64,000 bases of DNA from an alpha proteobacterium IMCC14465 (GTDB taxonomy: Bacteria > Pseudomonadota > Alphaproteobacteria > RS24). Positions 29,380 through 37,114 of the stretch are shown here, in pieces. Positions within the stretch are counted from its first letter, which is position 1. Every line of letters starts with the position of its first letter. The stretch covers positions 806,001 through 870,000 of the forward strand of contig ALYF01000003.1 in assembly GCA_000293845.2 (NCBI GenBank). Reading direction: 5' to 3'. A program made the translations under genes and the position numbers. The notes under the pieces were generated by a model that did not search any database, was not told the origin of the DNA, and saw nothing but the letters and a program-made list of their open reading frames with translations.

Positions 29380-30015
29380 ATGCAAAATGCAGATTTTCCT
29401 CAAAATTATCTAGAAGGTCACCGCAATTGGTTGGAGGGGCTTTCTGAGACAGAAAGTTCCCTCTACCAAAAACTCGGGCGTGAGGGGCAGACTCCCAGCG
29501 TTATGGCTGTTACGTGCTGTGATAGCCGGATAATGTTACCTGACATTTTTAATGCCGGCCCAGGAGAGTTTTTTGTTCTCCGCAATATCGCAAATCTCGT
29601 GCCGCCTCAGGGGCAGGATAATGGCATGGCGGCGGCGGTTGAATTCGGTGTTAACGCTTTTAAAGTGCAGCATATTATTGTGATGGGACATGCTTCCTGT
29701 GGCGGTGTGGCGGCGAGTGCCGCGCATTTTGAGGCTGGAAACCCGTCCGATGGTTCACTGACACTGTCATGGTTATCCACGCTGAAGCCTGCCTATGAGG
29801 CAAGTAAGGCGAAGACGGGTGGTGATGACAAGGATTTCTCAACGACCTTTGAAAAACAAGCCGTTAAAATGTCACTTGATAATTTATCGGCTTATGCGCC
29901 CGTTGAAGCCGCCGTCAAAGAAGGCAGGTTGAGCCTTCATGGTTTCTGGTTTGATATTGAAGCTGCCCGCCTGAATTATCTGGATGCGGCAAGCGACAGT
30001 TTCATCCCTGTTTAG
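29380..30015 (+). CDS. beta-class carbonic anhydrase
   Basis: This 211-residue cytoplasmic zinc enzyme interconverts CO2 and bicarbonate. The zinc ligands and catalytic dyad are visible: Cys47-Asp48-Ser49-Arg50 (CCDSR) and His104-x2-Cys107 (GHASCGG). The motif FVLRNIANLVPP is also typical. It lies 52 bases after the ZnuD-like receptor and may be in the same transcript, an economical pairing of zinc import and a zinc-requiring enzyme. Its stop codon abuts that of the convergent mrp gene. Length and motifs are complete. Confidence 0.93.
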   Translation: MQNADFPQNYLEGHRNWLEGLSETESSLYQKLGREGQTPSVMAVTCCDSRIMLPDIFNAGPGEFFVLRNIANLVPPQGQDNGMAAAVEFGVNAFKVQHIIVMGHASCGGVAASAAHFEAGNPSDGSLTLSWLSTLKPAYEASKAKTGGDDKDFSTTFEKQAVKMSLDNLSAYAPVEAAVKEGRLSLHGFWFDIEAARLNYLDAASDSFIPV

Positions 30016-31116
30016 CTAGCTCGTAAAAACCGCATCTCTAACAGTGTTCGCCAGCTCGACGAAAACACCGGCGGCAAGGCTGTCTGGTGCATAACTAACG
30101 ATAGGCTGACCTGCATTGGCAGCCTCCTGTAGGGCTGTATCCAGCACCAGACCACCCAAAAACGGATTAAGCGTCTCCGCCGCTATGCTTTCACCGCCCC
30201 CTGTCCCAAAAGGGTGCAGGCGTTCGCCATTTGGCCCTGGCATCCATGCCATATTTTCAAGAATACCAAGGATAGGCGTCTTGGTTTTGTCGAACATGTT
30301 AATAGACCGCCGGACATCTGCCACTGCCAAATTTTGTGGCGTTGTCACAATAAGCGCCCCAGTTACCGGGATTTTCTGCGCCATGGTCAGCTGAATATCT
30401 CCTGTGCCGGGGGGGAGATCCAGCACGAGAATATCCAGTTCCGGCCAGGCAACATCATTGAGCATTTGCAATAAAGCGCCTTGAACCATTGGCCCGCGCC
30501 AGACCATAGCTTGGGCTTCTTGAACCATGTAACCGATCGACATGGTTTGCATACCAAAGCGTTCGACCGGAATGATTTTTTGGGTTTCATCAACTTCAGG
30601 TTTTTCAGTCACATTGAGTAATTTTGGCAGAGAAGGGCCGTAAATATCGGCATCCAGGATACCAATTTTAGCAGGATTGCCGTCTTTTAGGGTCATTTGG
30701 GCAAGTGCCGCCGCCAGATTAACCGCGACGGTGGATTTGCCCACGCCGCCTTTACCGCTCGCCACGGCGATGACAGCTTTAATCTTGCTGAAAACCTCGG
30801 GAACTGTCTCGTCCGGTGGGGGCTTGCCTTTTGATGCGTCTTGAGATGCGGTCATTGAGGGAGCGGATTGATGCGCGGTCAACACCACAGTTGCCGATAA
30901 AACGCCCGGAAGCGCGCGAACGCGTTCCTCACAAGCCAGCCGCACATCCTCAAAGGCCTCGGCCTCATCAGGATGCACAGCCAGCAAAAAACCCACATTG
31001 CCGTCGCGGATCGTTACGCCTTGAACAATATCGCCAGACACGATATCGCGTCCTGTTTGCGGGTGTTTAAGCCCGGAAAGAGATTCGATTATTGTTTTTT
31101 CATCAATGGGGGGCAT
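30016..31116 (-). CDS. mrp: Mrp/ApbC-type P-loop ATPase, iron-sulfur cluster carrier
   Basis: This 366-residue protein has an N-terminal MIP18-like domain (residues 5-80), a Pro/Ser linker and a ParA-type ATPase domain with the deviant Walker A GKGGVGKST starting at 121, ILDADIYGPSLP and DLPPGTGD. The family delivers Fe-S clusters to target proteins. The C-terminal CxxC that binds the cluster in many members is not present: the matching segment reads AWMPGPNGERLHPFG, so clusters may be held differently. The gene ends base to base with carbonic anhydrase. The 208 bases upstream of it to hflK hold the divergent promoters only. Confidence 0.9.
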   Translation of the reverse strand: MPPIDEKTIIESLSGLKHPQTGRDIVSGDIVQGVTIRDGNVGFLLAVHPDEAEAFEDVRLACEERVRALPGVLSATVVLTAHQSAPSMTASQDASKGKPPPDETVPEVFSKIKAVIAVASGKGGVGKSTVAVNLAAALAQMTLKDGNPAKIGILDADIYGPSLPKLLNVTEKPEVDETQKIIPVERFGMQTMSIGYMVQEAQAMVWRGPMVQGALLQMLNDVAWPELDILVLDLPPGTGDIQLTMAQKIPVTGALIVTTPQNLAVADVRRSINMFDKTKTPILGILENMAWMPGPNGERLHPFGTGGGESIAAETLNPFLGGLVLDTALQEAANAGQPIVSYAPDSLAAGVFVELANTVRDAVFTS

Positions 31117-31324
31117 GATTCATCCTAATTAAAGATTATTTGGCTATTTATGGGCGTTTCAGCAAAACATTTCAGAACATTAACTTGAATAATTTACTTT
31201 AGATGCCACATTGTGTTCTGTACCGATATAGAGTGGTGTGGTTCTGGCAGCAATAAGTTTTGCGACCTTAACCAATTCGGCTCAATTCTAACCTTTTAAA
31301 GGTTTCAATTTTTAGGAGTTACAT

Positions 31325-32416
31325 ATGCCTTGGGATAATCAAAGCGGTGGACCAAATAGCGGCAATAACAACCCTTGGGGAAATAATCCCCGTCAACAAG
31401 GGCCGGATATTGACGCATGGATAAATCAGCTTCAGGAAAACATTAAAAAATACATTCCCGGTGGTGGCGGTAGTGGGCTTGTCCTGTTGCTGGTTGGGCT
31501 CCTCGTATTATGGGGTCTGAGCGGGTTTTACCGCGTTCAGGCTGACGAACAAGGCGTTGTTCTTCGTTTTGGCAAGTTTCAAGCACAAACCAGCCCGGGT
31601 CTGAACTATCATATTCCATGGCCAATCGAGTCAGTGATTACACCTAAGGTGACGATTGTGAACCGCGTGGATATTGGCATGCGGGGCCCATCTGACAGTT
31701 TTGTTGGTGGTCGTGTGGCGTCGCGGGATGTCCCGGAAGAAAGCCTAATGTTGACCGGTGACGAAAATATTGTTGATGTTGATTTCTCAGTTTTCTGGCT
31801 GATTAATTCGGCATCTGATTTCCTGTTTAACATTCAAAACCCTGAAGGCACTGTGAAGTCTGTTGCTGAAAGCACGATGCGCGAGATTGTCGGGCAGAAT
31901 AACATTCAGCCAATTCTGACCGAGCAACGTCAGAACACCGAGGATATGGTGCGCGACTTGATGCAGACCATTCTGGATGATTATGGAGCAGGTATCACCA
32001 TCACACAGGTGAAGATGCAAAAAGTTGACCCGCCTGCCGCCGTTATTGATGCTTTCCGCGATGTGCAAGCCGCCCGCGCTGACCAAGAGCGGGCCAGAAA
32101 TGAGGCGCAGTCTTACGCTAACCGCGTTGTGCCAGAAGCGCAGGGTGAAGCTTTCCGTATTCGCCGTGAAGCTGAAGCTTACAGAGAACAAGCTGTTGCC
32201 GAGGCTGAGGGTCAAGCCAGTAGATTTGCAGCTGTTTATAACGAGTATAAGCAGGCGAGTGACGTGACCCGCCAGCGTATCTTCCTCGAGACTGTTGAAA
32301 AAGTGATGCAAAGGTCGAATAAGATAATTATTGACCAGTCTGATACGGGCGGGGGGGTTATTCCCTATCTGCCGCTTGATCGCCTGAACAGTAAATCCAA
32401 TAAAGGAGATCAGTAA
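31325..32416 (+). CDS. hflK: HflK, FtsH-associated membrane protease modulator
   Basis: This 363-residue SPFH/band-7 protein has a Gly/Asn/Pro-rich N-terminus, one membrane helix (about 50-66), an SPFH domain (FYRVQADEQGVVLRFGK, GLNYHIPWPIE) and a long Ala/Glu/Arg coiled coil (PEAQGEAFRIRREAEAYRE). With HflC it forms a large periplasmic-side assembly around the FtsH protease and regulates degradation of membrane proteins. A TAGGAG site precedes the ATG. It overlaps hflC by one base (TAATG), and the operon continues to degP. Confidence 0.95.
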   Translation: MPWDNQSGGPNSGNNNPWGNNPRQQGPDIDAWINQLQENIKKYIPGGGGSGLVLLLVGLLVLWGLSGFYRVQADEQGVVLRFGKFQAQTSPGLNYHIPWPIESVITPKVTIVNRVDIGMRGPSDSFVGGRVASRDVPEESLMLTGDENIVDVDFSVFWLINSASDFLFNIQNPEGTVKSVAESTMREIVGQNNIQPILTEQRQNTEDMVRDLMQTILDDYGAGITITQVKMQKVDPPAAVIDAFRDVQAARADQERARNEAQSYANRVVPEAQGEAFRIRREAEAYREQAVAEAEGQASRFAAVYNEYKQASDVTRQRIFLETVEKVMQRSNKIIIDQSDTGGGVIPYLPLDRLNSKSNKGDQ

Positions 32417-33444
32417 TGTCTCAGCCAAAACTTGTCATTGCAGTTATTATTATCGCCGTGCTGGGCTTTACCGCATCGGCAACTCTGTTTACTGTCCACC
32501 AGACACAACAGGCGCTTGTCCTGCAATTTGGTGATCCAAGGCGGGTTATTGATGAACCTGGTCTGCATTTTAAAATGCCGTTTGTTCAAAATATTATCTA
32601 TATTGATAAACGTATTCTGGATCTCGACAGCCCAACTGAGGAGCTGATTGCCGCGGACCAGAAACGTCTCGTTGTGGATGCGTATACACGCTACAGAATT
32701 AAAGACCCGCTTCAGTTCTTCACCTCATTGCGTGACAGCCGACGCGCGAATTCCCGTCTGGCTGCGATTGTGTCGTCTTCTATGCGTTCGGTAGTTGGTG
32801 AAGCACCATTTGAAGATATTGTCCGCACAAGACGCGATGAATTAATGTCCAAAATTCGTGAGCTGGTGAATGAGCAGACTTATGATTTTGGTATTGAGAT
32901 TGTCGATGTTCGTATTCGTCGGGCAGATTTGCCAGAAGCAAACAGTCAAGCGATTTACCGACGGATGCAGACGGAAAGAGAGCAGGAAGCCTCTGAATTC
33001 CGCGCTAAGGGTCAGGAAGTGTCCCGCGGTATCCGTGCGCAAGCGGATAAGGATGTCACAGTTCTAACGGCGAAAGCTCAACGGGACTCTGAGATTATCC
33101 GTGGTCAGGGCGATAGCTGCAGGAACAGAATTTTTGCGGCGGCCTATGGTCAAGATCCAGACTTTTTCGCATTTTATAGGTCTATGCAGTCCTATGAAAC
33201 GGCACTTGATGATGACAGTACGACGCTTGTTCTCTCACCGGATAGTGCGTTTTTCAAATATCTGAATGCACCGGATACGGTTTTCAATAAACGGGTTGCG
33301 ACTAGCACGGTCAAAAAAAGCAGTGTAGATGTTGCCGCAATTGTGAAGTCTAAAAAATCTCTTCAAGAAGTGCTTTGCTATGATCTTGTCACGAATATTG
33401 GACTGGACGACTCCACATTTGATGCGACTATAGATGGAAAATGA
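32416..33444 (+). CDS. hflC: HflC, FtsH-associated membrane protease modulator
   Basis: This 342-residue partner of HflK has an N-terminal membrane helix (LVIAVIIIAVLGFTASATLF), an SPFH domain (HQTQQALVLQFGDPRRVI, PGLHFKMPFVQNI) and the conserved EQEASEFRAKGQE and PDFFAFYRSMQSYETAL segments. The last ~50 residues are longer than in the E. coli protein. Start and stop codons overlap both neighbours, so translation is coupled across hflK-hflC-DUF2065. Confidence 0.95.
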   Translation: MSQPKLVIAVIIIAVLGFTASATLFTVHQTQQALVLQFGDPRRVIDEPGLHFKMPFVQNIIYIDKRILDLDSPTEELIAADQKRLVVDAYTRYRIKDPLQFFTSLRDSRRANSRLAAIVSSSMRSVVGEAPFEDIVRTRRDELMSKIRELVNEQTYDFGIEIVDVRIRRADLPEANSQAIYRRMQTEREQEASEFRAKGQEVSRGIRAQADKDVTVLTAKAQRDSEIIRGQGDSCRNRIFAAAYGQDPDFFAFYRSMQSYETALDDDSTTLVLSPDSAFFKYLNAPDTVFNKRVATSTVKKSSVDVAAIVKSKKSLQEVLCYDLVTNIGLDDSTFDATIDGK

Positions 33445-33629
33445 AAATAATCATTTTTATTCTGGGTATCATTCTGGCTTTTGAGGGAGCCATATATGCC
33501 CTATTTCCTTCGGCTTTTAAAAACCTCCTTTTACAATTAAAGGACGTTGAAACCGAAAAACTCAGATATTTTGGGCTTGGGGCAATGACATTGGGCGTGG
33601 TTTTAGTTTGGCTCTCTGGAATGAGGTAA
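33441..33629 (+). CDS. DUF2065 small inner-membrane protein
   Basis: This 62-residue protein has two membrane helices (IIIFILGIILAFEGAIYALF and LRYFGLGAMTLGVVLVWL). The EGxxYALFP and GxxxxxxGxxLVW pattern matches the DUF2065 family that regularly follows hflC in proteobacteria. Its ATG overlaps the hflC stop by four bases. Function is not established, and its position suggests a role with the HflKC-FtsH complex. Confidence 0.85.
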   Translation: MKIIIFILGIILAFEGAIYALFPSAFKNLLLQLKDVETEKLRYFGLGAMTLGVVLVWLSGMR

Positions 33630-33631
33630 TT

Positions 33632-35074
33632 ATGAGACGGAATATATCTTCCCGCTTTGAAAAAATAATACGTTTAACCGGTTTCGGTTTGGTGGTGCTA
33701 TTTGCTTTGATGCATGGTGTTGCCGCACAAAACATGCCGCAAAGTTTCGCCGATATTGTCGAAGATTTGATGCCGGCAGTGGTGAATATATCTATTAGTA
33801 CGACGGTGCAAAGCCCGCCGGGGATTCATATGTCTCCCTTTGAAGATTTCTTTGAAGAATTTATGGAGCGCGAAGAAAAAGAGCCGCAGCCAAAACGCCG
33901 CGTTTCGTCTCTTGGCTCCGGCTTTGTCATTGACCCGTCGGGCATTGTTATTACCAATAATCATGTCATCGAAAATGCCGAGGAGATTATTGTCAATTTC
34001 TCCAATGGTGAAAAATTCAAAGCGGAATTACTTGGTCGTGACGAGAAGACGGATCTCGCCGTCTTGAAGGTCATTGCAGATAAAAAACTGCCTTTCGTAA
34101 AATTCGGCGATAACACCAAAGCGCGTGTGGGCGACTGGGTTATTGCCATTGGTAACCCTTTTGGTCTTGGTGGGTCGCTGTCTGTAGGCGTGATATCGGC
34201 GATTAACAGAGATATTAATTCAGGTCCCTATGACAGCTATATTCAAACGGATGCAGCCATTAATAAGGGTAATTCAGGGGGGCCGCTTTTTAATCTCGAC
34301 GGTGAGGTTATTGGCGTGAATACGGCGATTATTTCGCCGACAGGCGGGTCTGTGGGTATTGGCTTTTCCATTCCGGCAGATATGGCTCAGATTGTCATTG
34401 CTCAATTGCGTGAATATGGCGAAACCCGTCGCGGCTGGTTGGGAGTGCGTATTCAACGTATTACCGAAGACCTCGCTGAAAGCCTTGGTCTGTCCAAGCC
34501 TAAAGGGGCGCTTGTTTCCGAAATTATTCCCGGCGGTCCGGCTGAGGAAGCTGGTATGAAGCAGGGGGATGTTATTCTCACATTTGATGGCAAAGATGTT
34601 GCCGAAATGCGAGATCTCCCGCGTATTGTGGCCGAAACACCAATTGATAAAGCTGTCAGTGTCAAAGTTCAAAGACGCGGCAAGGTGGTGAGTCTCAAAG
34701 TTAAGGTGGGTCGTTTGGAAGAAAGCGACCAGATTGCAGCGGCTCAACCGACTGATCCTAAAACGCCAACGCAACAGCCTGGTTTGAAATTGCTTGGCCT
34801 TACATTGGAAACGCTTGATGCCAAGACCAGGTCGCGCGCCGGTCTGGATGAGGACAAGGATGGCGTGTTGATCGCTAAAGTTGATGTCGATAGTTCGGCC
34901 TCTGAAAGCGGCGTGAAGTCCGGTGACATTATCGTTGAGGTGGATCAGACACCCGTTGCCACACCTCAAAATGTTGAGGAATTGGTCAATAAAGCTAAGA
35001 AAGCCGGTAAGAAATCAATTCTTGTGCTGATGCAGACCCCGCAAGGTCTGCGGTTTGTCGCCATTAAGATTTAA
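33632..35074 (+). CDS. degP: DegP/HtrA-type periplasmic serine protease
   Basis: The ATG at 33632 follows GAGGTAATT and is preferred over a TTG eight codons earlier. The 480-residue product has a signal sequence, a trypsin-like domain with His111 (NNHVIEN), Asp141 (TDLAVLKV) and Ser215 (GNSGGP), and two PDZ domains (about 275-360 and 385-475). It would degrade or refold misfolded envelope proteins. It is the last gene of the hflK-hflC-DUF2065 run and converges on serB. Length is normal for DegP/DegQ. Confidence 0.95.
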   Translation: MRRNISSRFEKIIRLTGFGLVVLFALMHGVAAQNMPQSFADIVEDLMPAVVNISISTTVQSPPGIHMSPFEDFFEEFMEREEKEPQPKRRVSSLGSGFVIDPSGIVITNNHVIENAEEIIVNFSNGEKFKAELLGRDEKTDLAVLKVIADKKLPFVKFGDNTKARVGDWVIAIGNPFGLGGSLSVGVISAINRDINSGPYDSYIQTDAAINKGNSGGPLFNLDGEVIGVNTAIISPTGGSVGIGFSIPADMAQIVIAQLREYGETRRGWLGVRIQRITEDLAESLGLSKPKGALVSEIIPGGPAEEAGMKQGDVILTFDGKDVAEMRDLPRIVAETPIDKAVSVKVQRRGKVVSLKVKVGRLEESDQIAAAQPTDPKTPTQQPGLKLLGLTLETLDAKTRSRAGLDEDKDGVLIAKVDVDSSASESGVKSGDIIVEVDQTPVATPQNVEELVNKAKKAGKKSILVLMQTPQGLRFVAIKI

Positions 35075-35972
35075 ATTCAATCTCATCGGCCTGATAGCCT
35101 TGCAAATAAAGCAGGGCTGTCAGGTCGCCGTTTTGAATGCGGAAAGATGCAGCTTCTGATACCAGAGGCTTGGCACGAAACGCGACCCCCATGCCCGCAA
35201 GCTTGAGCATGTCGAGGTCATTGGAGCCATCCCCGACAGCGAGCGTTTGTGTAGCTGAGATGTTTTTCTCATCACACCAATTTTGTAAACGTGATGCCTT
35301 AGCTTCTCTGCCAAGAATAGGGTCAATGACCCTACCTGTGAGATGATTGTCTTCTATCTCAAGCTGATTGCAATAACAGGCGTCAAAATCTAATAAAGTT
35401 GTGATTTTATCGGCAAAAAATGAAAATCCACCAGAGACAAGCCCACAAAACACATGGTTCTGTTTCAAAGTTGCGAGAAGTGTCGCGGCACCGGGCATGA
35501 GTGTCACATCGTCATAAACATCTTGTAAGGTCGTGGCTGGCAGACCGGCAAGCAGGTCAACACGCTCTCTTAAAGCGGGTTCAAATTCAATCTCGCCGCG
35601 CATGGCACGACCTGTAATATCGGAGATTTTGTCACGCAGATTAAGCCTGTCAGCCAGCTCGTCGAGGCATTCTTGCTCAATGATGGTGCTTTCCATATCG
35701 GCAATGAGAAGTTTCTTTCGTCGTCCTGCCGCGGGTACCAGATTAATATCAACGCCTTGGTCAGAAAATTTTTCCCGCAAGCCTGCAAGTAATGTGGGAT
35801 ATTCAGAGGCGGGGATGGTGAGAGAGATATCATAAGCTATTCCCTCATTCAGACATGTCACAGCACTCTGAGTGTCGTCCAAATGACGTAAGATGCGGTC
35901 CACCAATTCATTTGTTAAAATGGGGGATGCTGGGTTACATGTTAAAACCAGATAACAGGGTGTCTCATTCAT
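35064..35972 (-). CDS. serB: phosphoserine phosphatase SerB
   Basis: This HAD-family enzyme performs the last step of serine synthesis (phosphoserine to serine). From ATG 35972 it has 302 residues: an ACT-like N-terminal domain (1-80), then the phosphatase domain with LLIADMESTIIEQECLDELA, SGGFSFFADKI and AVGDGSNDLDMLKLAG. Motif I has Asp92-Met-Glu94, where the family usually has DxD, so the general acid/base is Glu here. The start codon overlaps the start of divergent miaA by two bases (shared CATG). Longer frames upstream run into miaA and are not used. The 3' end overlaps the end of degP by 11 bases. Confidence 0.92.
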   Translation of the reverse strand: MNETPCYLVLTCNPASPILTNELVDRILRHLDDTQSAVTCLNEGIAYDISLTIPASEYPTLLAGLREKFSDQGVDINLVPAAGRRKKLLIADMESTIIEQECLDELADRLNLRDKISDITGRAMRGEIEFEPALRERVDLLAGLPATTLQDVYDDVTLMPGAATLLATLKQNHVFCGLVSGGFSFFADKITTLLDFDACYCNQLEIEDNHLTGRVIDPILGREAKASRLQNWCDEKNISATQTLAVGDGSNDLDMLKLAGMGVAFRAKPLVSEAASFRIQNGDLTALLYLQGYQADEIEFKS

Positions 35973-36972
35973 GAATCTGTCCGTCACTTCACCAGATGAA
36001 TTATCGGCTGTTGCGGGTAAAAACCGCGCCGAGATTATTCTTATTGCAGGTGCAACCGCTAGCGGCAAGTCTTCTCTTGCGCTTGCCCTTGCCGCGCGGA
36101 TAAATGAGGCGGGCAAGCAATGCTGCATCATAAATGCCGACTCCATGCAGGTCTATCAGGAGATGAGGGTGCTGACTGCGCGCCCGTCTGATGAAGAAAT
36201 TAAAAAATGCCCACATAGGCTCTATGGGCATATATCTGCGCGTGATGCATATAATGTCGGGCAATGGCTGTCTGAGGTGCAGGCGGCGATTACTATGGCG
36301 AAAGACGCCCAGCAGATACCGATATTGGTTGGCGGCACAGGGCTTTATTTTAAATGCCTGACTGAGGGCATGGCGGATATTCCTGATATTCCCGACGCCA
36401 TCCGTCATAATGTGCGCGCCAAGCATGAAGCGGAAGGCACCCAAGCCTGTCATGCCGCTTTGGCGGCGATTGACCCGCAAGCCTATCAACGTCTTGAGGC
36501 CACAGACCCTCAGCGTGTTTTAAGGGCTTTAGAGGTTTATGAGGCTACAGGGCGTAGCTTGTCAGACTGGCAAAGTGACCCTGTGACCCCACCAATTACA
36601 GCGCCGATGTTGAAGATTTTGCTCATGCCGTCGCGTGACTGGCTTTATGAACGTTGTGACACGCGTTTTGAGGCTATGTTGGCAGAGGGGGCGTTGGAGG
36701 AAGCTGCGCGCATGCGGGATTTAGGATTATCTGAGGCGCAACCCGCCATGAAAGCGCTGGGGCTTAAAGAGTTGCTCGCGCTCCAGAATAATGAGATAAG
36801 CCTTGAATTGGCGCAATCAGCGGCACAACAGGCAACACGGCGTTATGCAAAACGGCAAATGACCTGGTTTCGGAATCAGATGATTTCGTGGAATAGCATT
36901 TCTCAGCAAGATTATTACAATAAAACCTCAGAATTCTTGTCGAATATTATAAAAATGCTTGACCTTGACTAA
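35971..36972 (+). CDS. miaA: tRNA dimethylallyltransferase MiaA
   Basis: This 333-residue enzyme adds the isopentenyl group to A37 of tRNAs reading UNN codons. Motifs are the P-loop GATASGKSSLA, INADSMQVYQEMRVLTARPSDEE, PHRLYGH, PILVGGTGLYFKCLTEG, DPQRVLRALEVYEATGRS and RYAKRQMTWFRNQ. No other ATG, GTG or TTG lies before the P-loop, so the start at 35971 is fixed and overlaps the divergent serB start. Its promoter must therefore lie inside serB. It is followed after 142 bases by ilvB. Confidence 0.95.
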   Translation: MNLSVTSPDELSAVAGKNRAEIILIAGATASGKSSLALALAARINEAGKQCCIINADSMQVYQEMRVLTARPSDEEIKKCPHRLYGHISARDAYNVGQWLSEVQAAITMAKDAQQIPILVGGTGLYFKCLTEGMADIPDIPDAIRHNVRAKHEAEGTQACHAALAAIDPQAYQRLEATDPQRVLRALEVYEATGRSLSDWQSDPVTPPITAPMLKILLMPSRDWLYERCDTRFEAMLAEGALEEAARMRDLGLSEAQPAMKALGLKELLALQNNEISLELAQSAAQQATRRYAKRQMTWFRNQMISWNSISQQDYYNKTSEFLSNIIKMLDLD

Positions 36973-37038
36973 AATTTTGCCTAGTTTCCCCCAGAATTTA
37001 TGGGTTTTTGACTGCTAGATTTATATAGGCGGCCAAAC

Positions 37039-37094
37039 TAGGCCATCACGATTAGGCCATCACTATTGGGCCATAACTGTTAGTCCAGTAATAT
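37039..37094 (+). repeat. tandem repeat in ilvB leader, 14-bp unit, four copies
   Basis: Four degenerate units follow in register: TAGGCCATCACGAT, TAGGCCATCACTAT, TGGGCCATAACTGT and TAGTCCAGTAATAT. The array ends 20 bases before the ilvB ATG. Similarity fades toward the gene, as in the other leader repeats of this window. Confidence 0.75.
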
Positions 37095-37114
37095 GACGAA
37101 AGATAGGTACGAAG

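Noticed and set aside
34274-34969. 231-codon frame antisense to degP
   Set aside because: Opposite a confirmed protease gene; no motif; a codon-bias artefact.
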